From Bacteroidales bacterium (GTDB lineage: Bacteria; Bacteroidota; Bacteroidia; Bacteroidales; ML635J-15), in NCBI GenBank assembly GCA_007130555.1, contig SLSH01000054.1:1-5664 (forward strand): a stretch of 5,664 bases of DNA, read 5' to 3'. The notes under the pieces are model-generated. The model had not been told where the DNA came from. It saw only the letters and a program-made list of their open reading frames with translations, and made no database searches. A program made the position numbers and the translations under genes. This document shows positions 1-5,419 of this stretch, piece by piece; within the stretch, counting starts at the first letter, position 1; each line of letters opens with the position of its first letter.

Positions 1-33
1 GACTTTGTCTTCTTCCTCCTCGCAAGGCATAGT

Positions 34-47
34 CAAAGCAAGCTTTG
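34..47. repeat. Small inverted repeat CAAAGC/GCTTTG
   Basis: The arms CAAAGC (34-39) and GCTTTG (42-47) are perfectly complementary around a two-base centre. It is short enough to be chance on its own. It is listed because it sits in a run of several such palindromes in the left block. Confidence 0.3.
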
Positions 48-65
48 CCTCTGCTCTTGCTTCGT

Positions 66-82
66 TCGTCAGTTCCTGACGA
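66..82. repeat. Hairpin with 7-base arms, TCGTCAG/CTGACGA
   Basis: TCGTCAG (66-72) and CTGACGA (76-82) pair perfectly around a three-base TTC loop. This makes a compact stem with four G-C pairs in seven. There is no T-run beside it on either strand, so it does not look like an intrinsic terminator. A mobile or dispersed palindromic repeat unit is more likely. Confidence 0.5.
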
Positions 83-138
83 TTAAAAACTTCGCAAGCC
101 TTGAACTCGAACATTATGAACCAGACACTTACTTTATA

Positions 139-162
139 GACAAACACTAAATAGTGTTTGTC
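139..162. repeat. 24-base near-perfect palindrome with 11-base arms
   Basis: GACAAACACTA (139-149) is the exact reverse complement of TAGTGTTTGTC (152-162), with only AA between them. It is the strongest inverted repeat in the window. Neither side is followed by a clean T-run (AATTAACT on plus, TATAAAG on minus), so it is a poor intrinsic terminator by the usual rule. It could still stop or protect transcripts entering from either side, bind a dimeric protein, or be an end of a small repeat element. The TAA at 148-150, which closes the reading frame open from the left edge, lies at its centre. Confidence 0.6.
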
Positions 163-190
163 AATTAACTCGGGGTATCTGTTTTGGCGG

Positions 191-251
191 GAAATTTGTC
201 ATGCGACTCGTACTGAGCGTAGCCGAAGTAAGCTGCAAATTTCATGACAAA
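191..251. repeat. Nested palindromic repeat, REP-like
   Basis: Two overlapping inverted-repeat pairs are visible. TTTGTCATG (195-203) pairs with CATGACAAA (243-251), and GAAATTTG (191-198) pairs with CAAATTTC (236-243). The pairs share bases, so the two folds exclude each other. A smaller TACT/AGTA pair (211-214, 227-230) sits near the same centre, around ACTGAGCGTAGCCGAAGT. The concentric arrangement fits a short dispersed palindromic repeat. No coding potential and no T-run were seen. Confidence 0.45.
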
Positions 252-270
252 ACTTTAACAGTGAAAGTTT
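250..270 (-). terminator. Possible weak terminator hairpin after cargo gene
   Basis: AAACTTT (250-256) and AAAGTTT (264-270) can pair around a seven-base loop, starting two bases beyond the minus-strand stop codon at 273-275. Read on the minus strand, the right arm runs into a short TTTT and then GTCATG. The stem is almost all A-T and the T-run is short, so termination would be weak. The position right after the stop is the main support. Confidence 0.2.
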
Positions 271-272
271 AG

Positions 273-1637
273 TTACTTCATTAATAAAATATTTCCTTTT
301 TTAGTAAGAATTTTTCCGTCAATCATTTCAATTTCCACAAAGTAAATGTATGTATCAATATTTTGTAATTCTCCTTTATAATACCCGTCCCATCCTTCGT
401 TAATATCGTCAGTATAGAAAACTTCCACTCCCCATCTGTTGTAGATACGGAACTGAAGCAGATTTTTAATTCCCTGTCCTCTTACATAAACTACCTGATT
501 GCTTTCATGCCCCATAGGTGTAAACGCTTTCGGAAGGTCAAATGAATATTCTTCTTTTATCACTATATCAATATAATAATGATTCCTGAAACAACCGAGA
601 CTATCCTGAACCGTCAAAGTATATCTTCCGGATTTTTCGGGATAAATATAAGGTTCGGGACAATTAAAACATGAGATATATGTCATGGGTGTCCAATTAT
701 ATGTAAGATTATCCTGGGTAGCTAATAAATAAGTGAATATTGTATCTCCTGCATTTATTGTATCTGTTTCGGGAAGTAATGTGATTTCGGGAACTTTCTG
801 AATTTTAACAGATACAGAATCGTTGTTTTTACAATTATTTTCATCAACAACTTCCACATAATACGCTATATCATATTCAGGAGAAACGGTTGGATTTGAA
901 ATATTTACATTATTAATAAATTCATCGGGACTCCATGATATATTATCAAAAGTTTCGGTATAAATTATAATTTCGGAACCGGGGCAAATTATAGTATCAT
1001 TTAAGATGTTGATGACGGGCAGAGCATGTGTTGTAAATAATAATTCCGACGTATCAGCACATTCGTTGTCATCCTCCACAATTAGTGTTACGGTAGTAAC
1101 AATATCATCCGTTCCCTCATTTACAAAAGTATAATTTTCAATATTATTACCGCTGCCAAACGGTTCGTGGTCTATAAACCATTGTCTGAATTCATCGTTT
1201 TCGGAAAGATTTATAAACTTTGCATTAAAAAGAACACATACATTATAAATTTCGTCGTTGTCGTCTTCACTTGTTATTTTAAAATCTGCCTTTAATTCGG
1301 ACACATAAATATCAAGAGAAGTTTCATCAGTTCCGTTATCGCATGTTACAGTTAAAGTAACTGTAAATGTACCGCCTGTATCAAAGGATAGCACGGGATT
1401 TTCTTCTTCGGATAATCTTCCGTCTCCAAAATCCCAATTAAATTCAGGTGTTCCGTTACAATTTTGAGTTTCATTATAAAAATAAATATCAACTCCTTTA
1501 CAGAAAAAATTGTTATCGTCCGAAGTACTGAAACTTGCAACCGGCTGAGAGTAAATCTCCGGGAATAAAAAAAGTGTTGCAGTTATCAGGCAGACTATAT
1601 TTAATGTCAATTTTTTATAAACAAGCACAATAAACAT
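273..1637 (-). CDS. Secreted PKD/Ig-like protein with T9SS type B sorting domain
   Basis: A 454-residue exported protein, probably a cell-surface adhesin-type or structural T9SS cargo. The N-terminus has Lys-Lys at 8-9, a hydrophobic stretch at about 11-27 and likely cleavage before Gln31. Residues 33-113 form a PKD domain with the hallmark WDFGDG at 68-73. Residues 115-205 look like a second, more diverged PKD-like module. Two Ig-like repeats follow, about 207-280 (ICPGS, then W-S-P) and 283-360 (ISCFNCPEP at 321-329, a pattern common in these proteins). Residues 367-454 match the gliding-motility-associated C-terminal domain: LPKAFTP, RIYNRWGVEVF, GWDGYYKG and a final lysine-rich strand; this is the outer-membrane translocation and attachment signal. 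Ten cysteines may form extracellular disulfides. The ATG at 1637 is the only Met upstream of the signal sequence. At 454 residues it is far smaller than giant adhesins such as SprB. The ligand is unknown. It is divergent from the PorP/SprF-like gene, its likely partner. Confidence 0.88.
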   Translation of the reverse strand: MFIVLVYKKLTLNIVCLITATLFLFPEIYSQPVASFSTSDDNNFFCKGVDIYFYNETQNCNGTPEFNWDFGDGRLSEEENPVLSFDTGGTFTVTLTVTCDNGTDETSLDIYVSELKADFKITSEDDNDEIYNVCVLFNAKFINLSENDEFRQWFIDHEPFGSGNNIENYTFVNEGTDDIVTTVTLIVEDDNECADTSELLFTTHALPVINILNDTIICPGSEIIIYTETFDNISWSPDEFINNVNISNPTVSPEYDIAYYVEVVDENNCKNNDSVSVKIQKVPEITLLPETDTINAGDTIFTYLLATQDNLTYNWTPMTYISCFNCPEPYIYPEKSGRYTLTVQDSLGCFRNHYYIDIVIKEEYSFDLPKAFTPMGHESNQVVYVRGQGIKNLLQFRIYNRWGVEVFYTDDINEGWDGYYKGELQNIDTYIYFVEIEMIDGKILTKKGNILLMK

Positions 1638-1657
1638 TATTATTTTTTTTTATATAA

Positions 1658-1665
1658 CAAAAATA
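1658..1665 (-). promoter_or_regulatory. Candidate -7 box (TATTTTTG) for the cargo gene
   Basis: Read on the minus strand, this site is TATTTTTG, a match to the TAnnTTTG -7 motif of Bacteroidota primary-sigma promoters. It lies about 20 bases upstream of the ATG at 1637, giving a short leader. I find no clear TTTG -33 element at the expected distance. In such AT-rich DNA an 8-base match of this degeneracy can occur by chance. Confidence 0.35.
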
Positions 1666-1666
1666 G

Positions 1667-1674
1667 TATATTTG
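1667..1674 (+). promoter_or_regulatory. Candidate -7 box (TATATTTG) for the porP-like operon
   Basis: TATATTTG matches TAnnTTTG and lies back to back with the minus-strand candidate at 1658-1665. If used, transcription would begin near 1680. That is downstream of the TTG at 1672 and leaves an A-rich leader of about 15 bases before the TTG at 1696. No convincing -33 TTTG is seen, since the upstream DNA is a T-run. It is the only TAnnTTTG match I noticed on this strand between the two divergent genes. Confidence 0.35.
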
Positions 1675-1695
1675 AGCATAAAAAAATTAAAATTG

Positions 1696-2718
1696 TTGAA
1701 AAAAGTAATTATAATTTTATCAGGCTTTGTATTATTGGCAAAACTCAGCATTAATATTGTTAATGCGCAGGATATTCATTTTAGTCAATATTATACATCT
1801 CCTCTTACATTAAATCCTGCCGAAACAGGTTTTTTTTCGGGCAATTGGCGTTTTTCGAATAATTTCAGAACTCAATGGGCAGCAATTGGCGAGCCTTTTA
1901 ATACGATTTCCGTTGCAATGGATAAACCCTTTGATACTGAATCGGGTAAACTTGGTGTGGGGCTGATGTATATTAATGACCGATCAGGAAGCACTTATTT
2001 AACCGAAAATAAACTTTATATTTCTTTTAATATTATCAGAACATATAATAATAAGCATATTTTTGGATTTGGAGTTCAGCCGGGATATGCGGTTAAGTCA
2101 TTTAGTCTTGACGATATAACTCTTCCGAGCCAGTATAATATTTCTACGGGAACATTCGATTCTTCATTACCTGATAATACAGAAACACGTTGGATTGAGA
2201 ACATTTATTACGGAGATATAAATATTGGGGTTAATTATTTATATATGTACGGAAGAATTAAACCGGGGCTGGGAATAGCGGCTTTTCATGTTAACAGACC
2301 TAAAATGTCTTTTTTAAGAGAAGACAATACTTTGCCTGTAAGATATGTGTTACATGGTAATGCTGATATTACAATTAATGATAACAGTTTTGTCAAAACA
2401 AATTTTTTAAGCATGCATCAAAAAAAAGCACATAATTGTATGTTTGGTTTGAGTTTACATTTTATTTTACCGGAAAATAATATGCTTGAACAAATTTTTG
2501 CGGGAGTTCATTCTCGAATATCTTCAGCTGTTGTTGATGCGGTAATTTTTTCGACAGGCTTAGAAATTTATAATTTGCAAATAGGATTAAGTTATGATGT
2601 AAATATCTCTTCGCTTGCTTATGTTTCTAACAGAAGAGGAGCTTTTGAAATATCGGTTATATATAAAGATATTAGTACAACACTTAATAAAATTGCTTTG
2701 CCTTGTGATAGATTTTAA
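1696..2718 (+). CDS. PorP/SprF-family outer-membrane protein of type IX secretion
   Basis: A predicted outer-membrane beta-barrel protein of the PorP/SprF family. SprF-like members are partners needed for secretion or surface localisation of type B C-terminal-domain proteins. From the 1696 start it has 340 residues. A signal peptide (MKKVIIIL... to ...NAQ, cleaved about residue 24) is followed by the family signature: DIHFSQYYTSPLTLNPAETG, then NFRTQW and a VAMDKP element. The C-terminal part has GLSYDVNISSL and GAFEISVIY. The protein ends CDRF, close to the CPRF ending typical of the family. No ATG occurs in frame before about residue 75, so a TTG start is required. I prefer 1696 because it gives a classic Met-Lys-Lys signal peptide and lies downstream of a -7-like box; TTG 1672 (348 residues) and TTG 1693 are alternatives. 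The stop overlaps the next gene by 14 bases. Which paralogue (PorP itself or SprF) cannot be told; proximity to a type B cargo favours an SprF-like role. Confidence 0.88.
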   Translation: MKKVIIILSGFVLLAKLSINIVNAQDIHFSQYYTSPLTLNPAETGFFSGNWRFSNNFRTQWAAIGEPFNTISVAMDKPFDTESGKLGVGLMYINDRSGSTYLTENKLYISFNIIRTYNNKHIFGFGVQPGYAVKSFSLDDITLPSQYNISTGTFDSSLPDNTETRWIENIYYGDINIGVNYLYMYGRIKPGLGIAAFHVNRPKMSFLREDNTLPVRYVLHGNADITINDNSFVKTNFLSMHQKKAHNCMFGLSLHFILPENNMLEQIFAGVHSRISSAVVDAVIFSTGLEIYNLQIGLSYDVNISSLAYVSNRRGAFEISVIYKDISTTLNKIALPCDRF

Positions 2719-4834
2719 AATAAAAATATTGGTTTTTACATTATTGATTTTTAATGTGTTAAATGGCTTTGCTCAAACTCATCAAGAGGAAAGTACAGAA
2801 AAAAGTTCTATGCGCCCAATTCATATTTTACGAAATGCAAGAATTGCAGAAAGATCGGGAGATATATTTACAGCAATAGATTATTATTTAATTTATAATG
2901 AATTAAAACCCGATAGGCTTAAAATTGTAAATAAATTAGGTTTACTTTTACATAAAGAAAAAAATTATCCTAAAGCAAAAGAATTTTTATTGAGTTCTTA
3001 TAATGCTGATCCTGACAGATATCTTATAAATTTATTTTATTATGCTCAATGTCTTCATTCTCTTGCAGAATACGATAAAGCTACCAAGTATTATGAGCTT
3101 TTTATTGAAAAAGGACGTATAAATCAGGAATTACGTGAATATGTGAGACTGGCAAGGGATTTTGCAGATAAATTAAAAGAAATTCAGGGTTATAAAGAAA
3201 CTCCGCTTGATGTAATTATAAATTTATTGGATACAACTATTAATAAACCTCATTTAGAATTTTCGCCAATTCCATATATGGATAATAAATTAATATATGG
3301 TTCTTTAAAAGAAGACAATTTAAATTATTATAATCCTCTAAAGGATGAATTGCCTGTAAGAAAGTTATATCTGGCAGAAAATATTGACGGCAACTGGAAA
3401 TTGTCAGGAGAATTTGATACTGTTATAAATCATAATAAAATAAACATTGGAAGCGGAGCATTTTCGCATGATAAAAAGCGTTTTTATTTTTCGCGGTGCG
3501 AAAAGGATTATAATCATAATAACTATTGTAAAATATACGTATCACATTTGGAAAATAACGAATGGCAAGAACCCGAAGCATTACCCGAAATTATTAATAA
3601 ACCTTTTACGATAAATACTATGCCGACGATGGGTGTTTCGAGAAATGGCACGGATATGTTATATTTTGTTTCTGACAGAAATGATGGTATAGGCGGGATG
3701 GATATTTGGTTTAGTTTTTATGACGACAGAAAGGAGGAATGGCGTGAACCAAGAAATTGTGGCAGAAAAATAAATACTATTGGAGATGAAATTACTCCTT
3801 ATTATAATATTGAAACTAAAACACTGTATTTTAGCTCAGACGGACATCCGGGATTCGGGGGCTTTGATGTTTTTAAATCAACAGGCGAAGCCAGAAACTG
3901 GAAAGATGTAATAAATATCGGAAATCCAATTAATACAAGTTATGACGAACAATATTATATACTTAATGATGATAGGAGCAGGGGATTTTTTACTTCAAAT
4001 AGACCTGAAGGATATTCTGTAAGACATAAATATTGCTGTGATGATATTTATGAATTTTTTTACGAAGACTATATTAATATTGCTGTAACTGGAAAAGTTT
4101 TCGGAATTTCGGATTCTGTGTTTTTAAATAGCATTTCCAAGCAATATAACAAAAATGTATCTCTTAATATTGATGTTGATAAAGAAAAAGACGAATTAGA
4201 AGTTTTATACAATCATCCTGTAAGATTGTTTATTACTGATGATGAAGCCGAAGAGGATTTTTTTATCAGAGTAGATTATACAAAACCTGATTTTTATTTT
4301 TATAATTTAGAACCCGAAAAACTTTATTATTTAAGTGTCAGAGATTGTAATAATATAGAAATCAGAACATATTTTTCGACAAGAAAGATTAGTTTATCAG
4401 ATACAATTTTTTTAAAACCTATTATTGTAAATACTATTCCGGACGAGCCGATCACTATTGAGGATATTTATTATGAATTTGGCAGTGCAAGATTAACTCA
4501 GAATGCAAGAAGTATTATAAGAAATACTATATATAAAATAATGAAAGATTATGACAATATTATAGTTGAAATAGCTGCTCACACCGATAGTATAGGCAGC
4601 AAGGAAGATAATCTTATATTGTCTCAAAACAGAGCTCAAAATGTTGTTGATTTTTTAATAAGACAAGGAATTGATGCAAGACGACTCAGAGCTAAAGGAT
4701 ATGGTGAAGATTACCCCGTAGCCCCAAATACAAACAGTGACGGAACGGATAACCCCGAAGGCAGGGCATTAAACAGACGTACAGAGATTAGAATAATAGG
4801 TTTTATTGAAGAAGATAGCATGGGACCTTTATAG
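2705..4834 (+). CDS. PorE-like OmpA-family protein: TPR, beta-propeller, peptidoglycan-binding domain
   Basis: A periplasmic anchor-type protein of 709 residues from GTG 2705. A signal peptide at 1-23 (hydrophobic LVFTLLIF, cleavage near GFA/Q, no lipobox) precedes TPR-like helices at about 36-160. A beta-propeller of PD40/WD40-like repeats spans about 165-455, with YFVSDRNDGIGGMDIWFS (320-337) and YFSSDGHPGFGGFDVF (375-390). Residues 456-570 are beta-rich, plausibly the carboxypeptidase-regulatory-like domain found in PorE. The OmpA C-terminal domain is at about 584-699, with HTD (626-628), LSQNRA (639-644), RLRAKGYGE and LNRRTEI; Asp628 and Arg643 are the expected peptidoglycan-contact positions. 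The order matches PorE, which links T9SS outer-membrane components to the cell wall. GTG 2705 gives a normal signal peptide; TTG 2615 or ATG 2621 would add up to 30 residues ahead of it and overlap porP more deeply. The 14-base overlap suggests translational coupling. It may be a dedicated paralogue rather than the housekeeping PorE. Confidence 0.87.
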   Translation: MIDFKIKILVFTLLIFNVLNGFAQTHQEESTEKSSMRPIHILRNARIAERSGDIFTAIDYYLIYNELKPDRLKIVNKLGLLLHKEKNYPKAKEFLLSSYNADPDRYLINLFYYAQCLHSLAEYDKATKYYELFIEKGRINQELREYVRLARDFADKLKEIQGYKETPLDVIINLLDTTINKPHLEFSPIPYMDNKLIYGSLKEDNLNYYNPLKDELPVRKLYLAENIDGNWKLSGEFDTVINHNKINIGSGAFSHDKKRFYFSRCEKDYNHNNYCKIYVSHLENNEWQEPEALPEIINKPFTINTMPTMGVSRNGTDMLYFVSDRNDGIGGMDIWFSFYDDRKEEWREPRNCGRKINTIGDEITPYYNIETKTLYFSSDGHPGFGGFDVFKSTGEARNWKDVINIGNPINTSYDEQYYILNDDRSRGFFTSNRPEGYSVRHKYCCDDIYEFFYEDYINIAVTGKVFGISDSVFLNSISKQYNKNVSLNIDVDKEKDELEVLYNHPVRLFITDDEAEEDFFIRVDYTKPDFYFYNLEPEKLYYLSVRDCNNIEIRTYFSTRKISLSDTIFLKPIIVNTIPDEPITIEDIYYEFGSARLTQNARSIIRNTIYKIMKDYDNIIVEIAAHTDSIGSKEDNLILSQNRAQNVVDFLIRQGIDARRLRAKGYGEDYPVAPNTNSDGTDNPEGRALNRRTEIRIIGFIEEDSMGPL

Positions 4835-4855
4835 AAAATCTGTAATTATTAATCC

Positions 4856-5419
4856 TTAAGGGATACTGTCATTTCCCTCTTCATCTTCAATTTGCTTTTC
4901 TTCTTTTTTTGCTTCCATTATTTTTGTTTCAATATTTTCAAGATTTTGGTTTATCTCTTCTTCCAAAGATTCTAAGGTTTTGTCCCATTCAACATCAAAT
5001 TCCATGACAGTATATATTTCTATTAGTTTATCACTGAATTCATTTATTCTATTATCCATTTTTATTTTAAATTTCAGGTATTCATCAGGGCATTTCTTTT
5101 TTATCAATTTAGCCTGGATGTCAAATTTACTCATGAAATCTTCTATTTTTTCGATTTCTTGCTTTGCTTCTGCATTTCCGCTGTATGCTTTGTTAATAGT
5201 TTTAGCATAAATATCCATCATTTCGAATTTGGCATTAAAAAAATCCTCACAATTCGTAAATTTTTCCCCTTTATATTTATCAATAAGTTCTGTGAAATTT
5301 TCAGCTTTATAAATAACTTCTTTTTCATGTTTTTCCCCAAGCTTATCTTTATCTTTGCATGAAAGTATGAAGAATACAACAAAGATTGATAATAGTAATA
5401 TATTTACATTTTTATTCAT
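4856..5419 (-). CDS. Small charged lipoprotein, function unknown
   Basis: A 187-residue predicted lipoprotein that I do not recognise. Residues 1-20 form a lipoprotein signal (Lys3, hydrophobic ILLLSIFVVFFILS) and Cys21 follows ILS, a plausible lipobox. The mature protein starts CKDKDK, a charged run loosely like the acidic or lysine-rich export signals of Bacteroidota surface lipoproteins; the match is not exact. The rest is mostly helical by composition and rich in Lys and Glu. It has only two further cysteines, Cys57 (TNCEDFF) and Cys110 (KKCPDEY), which could pair. Residues about 145-180 look like a coiled coil (SLEEEINQNLENIETKIMEA), and the end is acidic (IEDEEGNDSIP). ATG 5419 is the only start that keeps the whole signal sequence. 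It converges on the OmpA-family gene with 21 bases between stop codons, so it is unlikely to share their operon. No enzyme motif is visible. Confidence 0.75.
   Translation of the reverse strand: MNKNVNILLLSIFVVFFILSCKDKDKLGEKHEKEVIYKAENFTELIDKYKGEKFTNCEDFFNAKFEMMDIYAKTINKAYSGNAEAKQEIEKIEDFMSKFDIQAKLIKKKCPDEYLKFKIKMDNRINEFSDKLIEIYTVMEFDVEWDKTLESLEEEINQNLENIETKIMEAKKEEKQIEDEEGNDSIP

Larger units (their letters stand above)
1..272. repeat. Repeat-rich intergenic block, probable dispersed element
   Basis: This 272-base stretch has no convincing gene. Its composition differs from the rest: 104 of the first 240 bases are G or C, whereas gene rows sampled nearby ranged from 18 to 42 percent and the right-end spacer is lower still. 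It contains at least five separate inverted repeats (34-47, 66-82, 139-162, 191-251, 250-270), which is dense for 272 bases. The core ACTGAGCGTAGCCGAAGT (212-229) resembles short palindromic intergenic repeats that I recall from many Bacteroidota genomes; that recollection was not checked. It lies immediately downstream of the minus-strand cargo gene. A reading frame is open from the window edge to TAA at 148-150, but its composition does not look like a normal gene. Whether it is one element or several cannot be decided from one copy. Confidence 0.5.

Noticed and set aside
1..150. Frame open from the left edge to TAA 148-150 as the 3' end of a gene
   Set aside because: Most of it is Cys/Phe/Leu/Ser-rich and overlaps inverted repeats, which suggests repeat DNA. 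Only the last 16 or so residues look protein-like, so I did not call a partial gene.
139..251. CRISPR array or attachment site
   Set aside because: The repeats are inverted rather than direct and regularly spaced, there are no uniform spacers, and no integrase or cas gene is in view.
1352..1540. Minus-strand 62-codon frame inside the cargo gene
   Set aside because: It lies wholly within the cargo gene in another frame on the same strand and has no signal or domain features, whereas the cargo frame has clear PKD motifs here.
2615..2704. N-terminal extension of the OmpA-family gene to TTG 2615 or ATG 2621
   Set aside because: It would put about 30 residues before a well-formed signal peptide and lies inside the conserved C-terminal strand region of the porP-like gene; GTG 2705 fits better.
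4980..5362. Two plus-strand frames (4980-5210 and 5159-5362) antisense to the lipoprotein gene
   Set aside because: Their Phe/Ile/Ser-rich translations are what a Lys/Glu/Asn-rich gene gives when read antisense. The minus-strand frame is longer and has a proper lipoprotein signal.
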